This document shows positions 1-5,135 of a DNA stretch of 5,135 nt, one piece after another. Under the pieces are notes generated by a model. It made no database searches. It saw nothing but the letters and a program-made list of their open reading frames with translations, and was not told the origin of the DNA. The stretch spans positions 1-5,135 of the forward strand of contig JAQSCR010000617.1 in NCBI GenBank assembly GCA_029945495.1, given 5' to 3'. Position numbers and translations under genes: made by a program. Source of the stretch: Pseudolabrys sp. Its GTDB lineage: Bacteria; Pseudomonadota; Alphaproteobacteria; Rhizobiales; Xanthobacteraceae. Positions within the stretch are counted from its first letter, which is position 1, and the number at the start of each line of letters is the position of its first letter.

Positions 1-1
1 G

Positions 2-85
2 GACCAGCCCTATGGTCTATCCGAGCGCACCAAGGCGCCGAAGGCGACCGACTACATGATGGAACACGGCACCGTCATGAGATAG
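2..85 (+). CDS. C-terminal end of an unrecognised protein (5' truncated)
   Basis: An open frame enters from the left edge and ends at TAG (83-85). It gives 27 residues that begin DQPYGLSERTKAPK and end MMEHGTVMR. The tail is polar with no membrane segment, and I do not recognise the family. The frame is preferred because it is open to the window edge on the coding strand of all other genes and is followed at once by a hairpin. Frame 1 is also open across this stretch, so the choice is not certain. In related alphaproteobacteria the genes before such M16 pairs are often lspA and a small lipoprotein gene, but these residues do not confirm either. Confidence 0.5.
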   Translation, partial: DQPYGLSERTKAPKATDYMMEHGTVMR

Positions 86-87
86 GC

Positions 88-108
88 GGGCCATGCGTTG
101 CATGGTCT
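88..108 (+). terminator. Possible terminator hairpin after the upstream gene
   Basis: Bases 91-96 (CCATGC) and 100-105 (GCATGG) form a perfect 6-bp stem around a GTT loop. Weaker pairs, including G-U, extend it to about 88/108. The sequence after it is T-rich in patches (TCTTTGGGTCTTT) but has no clean run of Ts. Its position three bases after the stop codon at 85 fits an intrinsic terminator or a 3'-end stabilising hairpin. Function is inferred from position and shape only. Confidence 0.4.
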
Positions 109-115
109 TTGGGTC

Positions 116-149
116 TTTGGCCAAATTCTCCGGCCGCTATTCCGGCCAA
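116..149. repeat. Short palindrome and TCCGGCC direct repeats in the intergenic region
   Basis: TTTGGCCAAA at 116-125 is a perfect 10-base palindrome. TCCGGCC occurs twice, at 129-135 and 141-147, twelve bases apart. TTGGCC at 117-122 is also the inverted complement of GGCCAA at 144-149, so the block can fold on itself. It lies about 80-110 bases upstream of the first M16 gene. It could be a protein-binding site or the remnant of a small repeat; no function can be assigned. Confidence 0.35.
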
Positions 150-180
150 GATATTGGATCTCCGTCTTCTGCCAGCACGT

Positions 181-199
181 CACGCGTGCGTCGGACGCA
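181..199. promoter_or_regulatory. Palindromic site upstream of the M16 operon (possible operator)
   Basis: Two overlapping palindromes lie here: CACGCGTG (181-188) and TGCGTC-G-GACGCA (187-199), the second a perfect 6+1+6 inverted repeat. They sit 27-45 bases before the GTG start at 226, where a promoter or operator would be expected. I could not find a convincing -35/-10 pair nearby. The regulatory role is therefore inferred from symmetry and position alone, and GC-rich DNA produces such palindromes by chance fairly often. Confidence 0.3.
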
Positions 200-214
200 T
201 CATAGTTAGACGAT

Positions 215-218
215 AGGG
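215..218 (+). promoter_or_regulatory. Ribosome binding site supporting the GTG start at 226
   Basis: AGGG at 215-218 lies 7 bases before the GTG at 226. An in-frame TAG at 214-216 overlaps it, so the reading frame cannot extend further upstream. The next in-frame ATG (residue 63) would remove the signal peptide. Together these fix GTG 226 as the start. Confidence 0.6.
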
Positions 219-225
219 TCCACAA

Positions 226-1659
226 GTGACTTTCAGACAAAATGTCTTTCCGATCGGCGCGGCGATTTTCGCTCTTGCGCTCGCGTCGTCATCGCTGGTG
301 ACGGAAGGCTTCGCCACTGAGACGGCCGGCGCGAAAGTCGCCGACTTCAAGCTGGCGAACGGACTGCAACTCGTGGTCATCCCGGATCATCGCGCGCCCG
401 TCATCACGCATATGATCTGGTACAAGGTCGGCGCCGCCGACGAGACCGCCGGAAAATCCGGACTGGCGCATTTCCTCGAACATCTGATGTTCAAGGGCAC
501 CGCCAAGAATCCGGCAGGCCGATTCTCCACCGTGGTGGCGCGCATCGGCGGCCAGGAAAACGCTTTTACCTCCAGCGACTACACCGGCTATTACCAGCGC
601 GTGCCGAGCGAGCAGCTCAAGACGGTGATGGAATTCGAAGCCGACCGCATGACCGGCCTGGTGTTGACCGACGCCGTGGTGCTGCCCGAACGCGACGTGA
701 TCCTCGAAGAGCGCAACCAGCGCATGGAGAACAATCCGCGCGCGCGCCTCGGCGAGCAAATGGACGCGGCGCTGTTCCTCAATCACCCGTATGGCAAGCC
801 GATCATCGGCTGGCGCCATGAGATGGAACAGCTGAGCCGCGACGACGCCATCGACTTTTATAAGCGCTTCTATGGCCCGAACGACGCCGTGGTGGTGGTC
901 GCCGGCGATATCGAGCCGGACGCGGCGCTCAAGCTGGCTGAGGAAACCTACGGCAAGATCAAACCAGTCGAGGGCATCAAGAAGCGTCAGCGGCCGCAAG
1001 AGCCGCCGCAGGTGGCGCCGCGCTCGCTGACCTTGGCCGATCCGCGCGTCGAACAGCCGGTGGTGCAGCGAAGCTATCTGGTGCCGTCCTTCGCTACTGG
1101 CAAAGCTGCCAACAAGCCTGGCCAATCCGAAGCGCTGGACGTGCTGGCGCATATTCTCGGCGCCGGCTCCAACAGCCGGCTGTACAAGGCGCTGGTGGTC
1201 GACAAGCATGTCGCGGTCGGCGCCGGCGCCTACTATGACGGCTCGGCGCTCGACATGGCGAAGTTCGGCTTCTACGGTTCGCCGGGCGAGGGCGTGACGC
1301 TGCCTCAGCTCGAGGCGGATGCCGACCTGGTCATCGCGCAATTGATCGACAAGGGCGTGACGCCTGAGGAGCTTGAGCGCGCCAAGTCGCGGCTGGTCGC
1401 CGACGCGATCTATGCCCAGGACAACCAGGCGAGCATGGCGCGCTGGTACGGTCAGTCGCTGACCACCGGCGCGACCGTCAACGACGTGCAGCAGTGGCCG
1501 GCGCGCATCCGCGCGGTCACCGCGCAGCAGGTGCAGGACGCCGCCCGCGAATGGCTCGACAAGAAGCGTTCGGTCACCGGCTATCTTATCAAGGACACCA
1601 GCGCGCCATTAGGCCATCCCGCCAGCGCGCAACCGGTGAAGGCGGAGAAGAGATCATGA
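226..1659 (+). CDS. Exported M16 family zinc peptidase, catalytic subunit
   Basis: A 477-residue M16B-type metallopeptidase, related to the mitochondrial processing peptidase beta subunit and expected to cut peptides in the periplasm. Residues 1-30 form a signal peptide (basic start, hydrophobic FPIGAAIFALALA, likely cleavage near A30). The N-terminal M16 domain (about 45-190) carries the inverted zinc motif HFLEH at 82-86: H82 and H86 bind zinc and E85 is the catalytic base. The third ligand is E162 in LEERNQ, 76 residues after H86, the usual family spacing. The M16_C domain (about 195-375) has GSNSRLY at 314-320, but V324 and V331 stand where active family members have the substrate-binding Arg and Tyr. 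That pair is present in the next gene, whose ATG overlaps this stop codon. I infer the two form a heterodimer. The start is a GTG. The physiological substrate cannot be read from sequence. Confidence 0.96.
   Translation: MTFRQNVFPIGAAIFALALASSSLVTEGFATETAGAKVADFKLANGLQLVVIPDHRAPVITHMIWYKVGAADETAGKSGLAHFLEHLMFKGTAKNPAGRFSTVVARIGGQENAFTSSDYTGYYQRVPSEQLKTVMEFEADRMTGLVLTDAVVLPERDVILEERNQRMENNPRARLGEQMDAALFLNHPYGKPIIGWRHEMEQLSRDDAIDFYKRFYGPNDAVVVVAGDIEPDAALKLAEETYGKIKPVEGIKKRQRPQEPPQVAPRSLTLADPRVEQPVVQRSYLVPSFATGKAANKPGQSEALDVLAHILGAGSNSRLYKALVVDKHVAVGAGAYYDGSALDMAKFGFYGSPGEGVTLPQLEADADLVIAQLIDKGVTPEELERAKSRLVADAIYAQDNQASMARWYGQSLTTGATVNDVQQWPARIRAVTAQQVQDAAREWLDKKRSVTGYLIKDTSAPLGHPASAQPVKAEKRS
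1644..1647 (+). promoter_or_regulatory. Ribosome binding site for the second M16 gene
   Basis: GGAG at 1644-1647, inside the end of the first M16 gene, is 8 bases before the ATG at 1656. It decides the start. The frame stays open upstream to 1494, but the extra 54 residues are an arginine-rich frame shadow, and starting there would bury the signal peptide inside the protein. Confidence 0.8.
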
Positions 1660-2981
1660 TGCGCTTCTTCGTTTCGCTGTTCCTCTCGGCCTTTGCGTTC
1701 GTCGCCATGCTGCCGGCGGCGTCGGCGATGAACATCGAAAAGATCGTCAGCCCCGCCGGCATCGAAGCCTGGCTGGTGCGCGAGCAAGCGGTGCCGCTGG
1801 TGACGCTGAACTATGCGTTTCACGGCGGCTCGACGCAGGATCCCGCCGGCAAGGCCGGCACCGCCAATCTCGCCGCCGACCTGCTCGACGAAGGCGCCGG
1901 CGAACTCGACGGCCAGACCTATCATGAGCGGCTGGAGAACCACGCCATCGAGCTGAGCTTTCAGGTCGGGCGCGACGAATTCCACGGCTCGCTGCGCTCG
2001 CTCAACGAGCACCGCGAAGAGGCGTTCGATCTGTTGCGGCTGGCGCTGACCGCGCCGCGTTTCGAGCCGGACGCGGTCGAGCGCGTACGCCGGCAGGAAA
2101 TCTCCGGCCTGCAGCGCGAGACGACCAACCCCAACAACATCGCCAGCCGCCGCTGGTGGGCGACCGCGTTCCCCGATCATCCTTACGGCCGCGAGACCAA
2201 AGGCACGCTGGAATCGGTGCCGACCATCGCCGCCGGCGACCTGCGCGAGTATGTCCGCCGCGTCTTCGCGCGCAACGAACTGACGATTTCGATCGTCGGC
2301 GACGTCGACGCCAAAACCGCCGGCGAACTGATCGACCGCGCCTTCGCCAAGCTGCCGGCCAGGAACGACCTCAAGCCGGTCGCCAATGCGACGCCCGCCG
2401 GCCTCGGCCGCCGCATCGTCGTCAATCTCGACGTGCCGCAGGCGGTGGTCACCTTCGGCGGCTTAGGGCTGGCCCGTAACGATCCCGACTTCATGGCCGG
2501 CTACATCGTCAATCACATTCTCGGCGGCGGCAGCTTCTCGTCGCGGCTCTACAAGGAAGTGCGCGAGAAGCGCGGCCTGGCTTACGGCGTCTCCGACAGC
2601 CTGGTCTGGTTCAAGCGCGCGGCGGTCGTCATCGGCGGCACCGCGACGCGTGCCGACCGCACCGGCGAGGCGCTGGCGATCATCGAGGCCGAGACCAAGC
2701 GCATGGCCGACAGCGGCCCGACCGAGGACGAACTGGCGGCGGCGAAGTCGTATCTGAAAGGCGCCTATGTGCTGTCGCTCGACACCTCGGCCAAGATCGC
2801 CGCGCAGCTGACCCAGATCCAGCTCGACAATCTCGGCATCGACTACATGCAGCGCCGCTCGGCCATGATCGACGCGGTCACCATCGACGACGCCCGGCGC
2901 GTGGCCAAACGTCTGTTCGGCGGCGGCATGCTGGTCACCGTGGTTGGCCGGCCCAAGGGGCTGGCTTCCAGCGGCGAGTGA
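1656..2981 (+). CDS. Exported M16 family protein, zinc-site-deficient partner subunit
   Basis: A 441-residue M16B protein. Its ATG overlaps the TGA of the preceding gene by four bases (ATGA), so translation is probably coupled and subunit amounts matched. A second ATG follows directly at 1659 and could also be used. Residues 1-24 are a signal peptide ending ASA (MMRFFVSLFLSAFAFVAML, then PAASA), placing it in the periplasm. The N-terminal domain (about 30-175) aligns with the first subunit, but HFLEH is replaced by NLAAD (71-75), so both histidine ligands and the catalytic glutamate are gone; E148 may still match the third ligand. The M16_C domain (about 180-360) has a glycine-rich ILGGGSFSSRLY (288-299) and then VREKRGLAY with R303 and Y310, the Arg/Tyr pair that positions substrate in active M16 enzymes. 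This reciprocal layout is known from the Sphingomonas sp. A1 SPH2681/SPH2682 heterodimer. I infer a non-catalytic, substrate-binding role. Confidence 0.95.
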   Translation: MMRFFVSLFLSAFAFVAMLPAASAMNIEKIVSPAGIEAWLVREQAVPLVTLNYAFHGGSTQDPAGKAGTANLAADLLDEGAGELDGQTYHERLENHAIELSFQVGRDEFHGSLRSLNEHREEAFDLLRLALTAPRFEPDAVERVRRQEISGLQRETTNPNNIASRRWWATAFPDHPYGRETKGTLESVPTIAAGDLREYVRRVFARNELTISIVGDVDAKTAGELIDRAFAKLPARNDLKPVANATPAGLGRRIVVNLDVPQAVVTFGGLGLARNDPDFMAGYIVNHILGGGSFSSRLYKEVREKRGLAYGVSDSLVWFKRAAVVIGGTATRADRTGEALAIIEAETKRMADSGPTEDELAAAKSYLKGAYVLSLDTSAKIAAQLTQIQLDNLGIDYMQRRSAMIDAVTIDDARRVAKRLFGGGMLVTVVGRPKGLASSGE

Positions 2982-3056
2982 ACCGGTTGCGCTGCCGGGG
3001 CGTTGGGACAATGCTATTGCTCCATTGCTGAATTCTCCGACCAGAGATCAAAAGCC

Positions 3057-4373
3057 ATGCCCCTGATCCAATCCATCGACAGCGCGCTTGAAAAGAATAT
3101 CGGCCAGCATGGCGTCTCCGCCGATGCATTGAATGCCGCTTTGGCGCGCGCCGAGAAGGCGCTCGAATCTTTGCGCGCCCGCCACGCCGACGGCAGCCTG
3201 CCTTTATTGAACCTCCCGCAAACGCATGGCGACATACCGGCGCTGCGCGACGCGGCGCAGAAGTTCGCCGACCGCGCCACCGACATCGTGCTGCTCGGCA
3301 CCGGCGGCTCCAGCCTGGGCGGCCAGACGCTCGCGCAGCTCGCCGGCCATGCGGTGCCGGGCGTCGACGCGTTCCGCAGCGGCGCGCGCCTGCATTTCAT
3401 GGACAATCTCGATCCGGATTCCTTCGCCGCGCTGCTGGAGCGGTTGCCGCTGCAGACCTCGCGCTTCGTCGCCATTTCGAAATCCGGCGGCACCGGTGAG
3501 ACCTTGATGCAGACGATCGCGGCGCTGACGGCGTTGCAGGCGGCCAGCCTCGGCCCGCGCATCCCCGATATTTTCTTAGGCCTCAGCGAACCGGCCAAGG
3601 CCGGCAAGGCCAACGGCCTGCGCGACCTGCTCGGCAAGTTCAAAGTGCCGATGCTTGATCATCATACCGGCGTCGGCGGCCGTTTCTCGGTGCTGACCAA
3701 TGTCGGCTTGCTGCCGTCGGCGCTGCTCGGCCTCGATGTTGTGGCCATCCGCGAAGGCGCCGGGCTGGCGCTGGCGCCGGTGCTGGCGAAGAAAAAGGCC
3801 GCCGAGGTTCCGGCCGCGCTCGGCGCGGCTTTGTCGGTGGCGCTGGCCGAGACCAAGGGCAAGAGCATCGCGGTGCTGATGGCCTATGCCGACCGGCTGG
3901 AACGCTTCTCGCGCTGGTACGTGCAGCTCTGGGCCGAAAGTCTCGGCAAGGGCGGCAAGGGCACCACGCCGATCGCGGCGCTCGGCCCGGTCGATCAGCA
4001 CAGCCAGTTGCAATTGTTCATTGGCGGTCCACGCGACAAATTGTTCACCGTCATCACCACCGATCGCGCCGGTTTGGGTCCGCGCATCGACAAGGACCTC
4101 GCCAAGGCCGCCGGCGAGCCCGGGCTTGGCGGCAAAACGATCGGCGATCTGGTGGCGGCGCAGGGCCGCGCCACCGCCGAGACCTTGGCCAAGAACGGCT
4201 GCCCGGTGCGCACCATTCATTTGCCGCGCATCGACGAGGAAAATCTCGGCGAATTGTTGATGCACTTCATGCTGGAGACGATCATCGCCGCGCAGCTCCT
4301 GGGCGTCGACGCCTTCGACCAGCCGGCGGTGGAAGAGGGCAAGGTGCTGGCGAAGAAGTATCTCACCTCTTAG
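3057..4373 (+). CDS. pgi: Glucose-6-phosphate isomerase, compact form
   Basis: Interconverts glucose 6-phosphate and fructose 6-phosphate in the cytoplasm, linking glycolysis/gluconeogenesis with the Entner-Doudoroff and pentose phosphate routes. The 438 residues contain two SIS-type sugar-phosphate domains. Visible landmarks are LLGTGGSSLGG (79-89), the phosphate loop SKSGGTGET (141-149), GGRFS with R209, the catalytic E294 in WAESLGKGGKG, H315 in PVDQHSQLQLF, and the C-terminal signature FDQPAVEEGK ending in K429. The last stretch (412-429) fits the PROSITE phosphoglucose isomerase pattern 2. The size is near that of Bacillus enzymes and about 110 residues below E. coli Pgi. ATG 3057 is chosen because MPLIQSIDSALEKNI is a natural N-terminus. 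A TTG at 3003 would add 18 unlikely residues. The upstream AGAG (3043-3046) is a weak ribosome site. The gap to the M16 pair is 75 bases with no clear terminator, so co-transcription is possible. The last base of its TAG is the first base of a palindromic repeat. Confidence 0.96.
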   Translation: MPLIQSIDSALEKNIGQHGVSADALNAALARAEKALESLRARHADGSLPLLNLPQTHGDIPALRDAAQKFADRATDIVLLGTGGSSLGGQTLAQLAGHAVPGVDAFRSGARLHFMDNLDPDSFAALLERLPLQTSRFVAISKSGGTGETLMQTIAALTALQAASLGPRIPDIFLGLSEPAKAGKANGLRDLLGKFKVPMLDHHTGVGGRFSVLTNVGLLPSALLGLDVVAIREGAGLALAPVLAKKKAAEVPAALGAALSVALAETKGKSIAVLMAYADRLERFSRWYVQLWAESLGKGGKGTTPIAALGPVDQHSQLQLFIGGPRDKLFTVITTDRAGLGPRIDKDLAKAAGEPGLGGKTIGDLVAAQGRATAETLAKNGCPVRTIHLPRIDEENLGELLMHFMLETIIAAQLLGVDAFDQPAVEEGKVLAKKYLTS

Positions 4374-4473
4374 TCATTCCGGGGCGCTCGCGCAGCGAGT
4401 GAACCCGGAATCCAGCTTCGTCACTTGCCTCTGGATTCCGGGTTCGCGGGCTTCGCCCACGCCCCGGAATGAC
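4373..4473. repeat. Palindromic intergenic repeat (REP-like), four-armed fold
   Basis: Outer arms at 4373-4386 and 4460-4473 are perfect 14-bp inverted complements (GTCATTCCGGGGCG / CGCCCCGGAATGAC). Inner arms at 4401-4415 and 4431-4445 are perfect 15-bp inverted complements (GAACCCGGAATCCAG / CTGGATTCCGGGTTC) around a 15-base loop. Between outer and inner arms lie two different small hairpins: CTCGC-GCA-GCGAG at 4387-4399 and GGGC-TTC-GCCC at 4448-4458. The RNA or single DNA strand could fold as a cloverleaf with a four-way junction. ATTCCGGG also appears in both arm types, so outer and inner arms share a core. The arm sequences resemble dispersed palindromes I recall from Bradyrhizobium and relatives; this needs a genome search. 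Likely roles are a 3'-end stabiliser or factor-independent terminator for pgi, although no T-run follows. No coding content. Confidence 0.85.
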
Positions 4474-4487
4474 GCAGAATGGGAATC

Positions 4488-4910
4488 ATGCACCGCGTCA
4501 CCGACACGATCTCGATCGACGACGACGAACTGGAGGAGAGCTTCGTCCGCTCGTCCGGGCCGGGCGGGCAGAACGTCAACAAGGTGTCGTCGGCGGTGCA
4601 GTTGCGCTTCGACGTGCGCCGGTCGCCGGCGCTGCCGAACGACGTGGCGATCCGGCTGATGAAGCTTGCCGGCAGTAGGCTGACCAAGGACGGCGTCATC
4701 GTCATCCTGGCGCAGCAATACCGCGACCAGACCCGCAACCGCGCCGACGCGCGCGAGCGCCTGTTCGACCTGATCCGCCAGGCGGCGGTGAAACCGACCG
4801 TGCGGCGCGCCACCAAGGTGTCTAAAGCCCAGAAGAAGAAGCGGGTCAAGGGCAAGAAGCATCGCGGCCAGATCAAGGCCATGCGCGGCGGCAAAACTTC
4901 CCTGGAGTAA
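4488..4910 (+). CDS. arfB: Alternative ribosome-rescue factor B, peptidyl-tRNA hydrolase
   Basis: ArfB (YaeJ) enters the A site of ribosomes stalled on truncated mRNA and hydrolyses the peptidyl-tRNA without a stop codon, backing up tmRNA trans-translation. The protein has the class-I release-factor catalytic domain with GPGGQNVNK (GGQ at 26-28), followed by FDVR and DGVIVI segments typical of the family. It lacks any codon-recognition domain, which rules out PrfA or PrfB. The C-terminal tail from about 102 to 136 is strongly basic (for example KAQKKKRVKGKKHRGQIKAM), matching the tail that ArfB inserts into the mRNA entry channel. With the ATG at 4488 the protein is 140 residues with G27 in the GGQ, the same length and position as in E. 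coli ArfB, so I prefer it. An in-frame ATG at 4479 would add three residues. Neither start has a strong ribosome site. The palindromic repeat ends only 14 bases before the chosen start. Confidence 0.95.
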   Translation: MHRVTDTISIDDDELEESFVRSSGPGGQNVNKVSSAVQLRFDVRRSPALPNDVAIRLMKLAGSRLTKDGVIVILAQQYRDQTRNRADARERLFDLIRQAAVKPTVRRATKVSKAQKKKRVKGKKHRGQIKAMRGGKTSLE

Positions 4911-5010
4911 CTGACGGGGATGGAATAGCGGGGGTAGACGGCCTATCTGCCTCGCAGGGGCCATCCGGCGCCGCTAAACTCGCCACCAACCTCGAATCAG
5001 GCTCCTTTTC
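4911..5010. other. arfB-mutL intergenic region
   Basis: A 100-base gap without a gene. GGATGG (4918-4923) and CCATCC (4961-4966) are inverted complements 37 bases apart, and CTGC-CTC-GCAG (4948-4957 region) forms a small hairpin between them, but no T-run follows, so a terminator is not supported. The only ribosome-site candidate for mutL is AGG at 4999-5001, 9 bases before its ATG. I could not identify a convincing promoter. Confidence 0.4.
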
Positions 5011-5135
5011 ATGCCCGTTCGCCAATTGCCCGAAGCAACCGTCAACCGCATCGCCGCCGGCGAGGTGGTCGAGCGGCCGGCGAGCGTCGTCAAGGAACTG
5101 GTCGAGAACGCGCTCGACGCAGGCAGCAGGCGCAT
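5011..5135 (+). CDS. mutL: DNA mismatch repair protein MutL, N-terminus (3' truncated)
   Basis: MutL is the GHKL-family ATPase that couples MutS mismatch recognition to downstream strand incision and excision. The 41 visible residues begin MPVRQLPEATVNRIAAGEVV and continue with ERPASVVKELVENALDAGS, the near-invariant N-terminus of MutL/MLH1 proteins. They include the catalytic E29 and the Mg2+-ligand N33 of GHKL motif I. The start at 5011 fits the family, since known MutL proteins begin the same few residues before the IAAGEVVERP block. The remaining roughly 550 residues, including the endonuclease region of the C-terminal domain if present, lie beyond the window. No overlap with arfB; a 100-base gap separates them. 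Confidence 0.96.
   Translation, partial: MPVRQLPEATVNRIAAGEVVERPASVVKELVENALDAGSRR

Noticed and set aside
2..85. Naming the upstream fragment as lspA or a DUF3035 lipoprotein from gene order
   Set aside because: The 27 visible residues do not match anything I recognise for either family, so only an unrecognised C-terminus is reported.
289..1341. A 350-codon open frame on the minus strand across the first M16 gene
   Set aside because: It lies opposite a gene with clear family motifs. Its composition is rich in Arg, Ala, His and Gly, as expected for an antisense shadow in GC-rich DNA, and it shows no recognisable domain.
1494..1655. N-terminal extension of the second M16 gene by 54 codons
   Set aside because: The extra residues are arginine-rich and out-of-frame shadow of the first gene, while the ATG at 1656 has a GGAG site 8 bases upstream and starts a clean signal peptide.
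3003..3056. TTG start for pgi adding 18 residues
   Set aside because: The added residues (MGQCYCSIAEFSDQRSKA) do not look like a Pgi N-terminus, and a good ATG follows at 3057.
3057..4373. A fused transaldolase-Pgi or another SIS-domain protein
   Set aside because: The reading frame has no transaldolase part upstream, and the complete Pgi catalytic set with the FDQPAVEEGK signature excludes a generic SIS protein.
4374..4964. A 196-codon minus-strand frame covering arfB and the repeat
   Set aside because: It runs through the palindromic element and opposite a confident arfB; the protein is His/Arg/Ala-rich with no motif. It is a shadow frame.
4918..4966. Intrinsic terminator after arfB
   Set aside because: The GGATGG/CCATCC pairing is only 6 bp with a 37-base gap and is not followed by a T-run, so the support is too weak.

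Overview
The window is GC-rich, densely coding DNA with every supported gene on the + strand. Gene content points to an alphaproteobacterium, probably order Hyphomicrobiales (Rhizobiales), in the Bradyrhizobium/Rhodopseudomonas/Xanthobacter neighbourhood. The support is an exported M16 peptidase pair, an ArfB and a MutL of alphaproteobacterial type, plus a palindromic intergenic repeat whose arms look like those scattered through Bradyrhizobiaceae genomes. The taxonomic placement is inference from recall, not from a search.

Layout: (1) 2-85, the last 27 codons of an unrecognised upstream gene, followed by a small hairpin. (2) 86-225, an intergenic stretch rich in short palindromes that probably carries the control region for the next genes. 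(3) 226-1659 and 1656-2981, two translationally coupled M16B peptidase-family genes, both with signal peptides. The first keeps the zinc site and lacks the substrate-binding Arg/Tyr pair. The second has lost the zinc-site histidines and keeps the Arg/Tyr pair. They read as the two halves of one heterodimeric periplasmic protease. (4) 3057-4373, a compact glucose-6-phosphate isomerase (pgi) 75 bases downstream with no clear terminator between. (5) 4373-4473, a roughly 100-base palindromic element that can fold into a four-armed, cloverleaf-like structure and fills almost all of the pgi-arfB gap. (6) 4488-4910, arfB, a stop-codon-independent peptidyl-tRNA hydrolase for rescuing stalled ribosomes. 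(7) 4911-5010, a 100-base gap without a gene. (8) 5011 to the end, the N-terminus of the mismatch repair ATPase mutL.

The two M16 genes clearly act together. The others (sugar phosphate isomerisation, ribosome rescue, mismatch repair) are housekeeping functions that share a strand but no obvious pathway. I see no phage, transposase, CRISPR or defence genes. The points most worth a second look are the reciprocal loss of active-site parts in the M16 pair and the structured repeat that touches the pgi stop codon and reaches almost to the arfB start.
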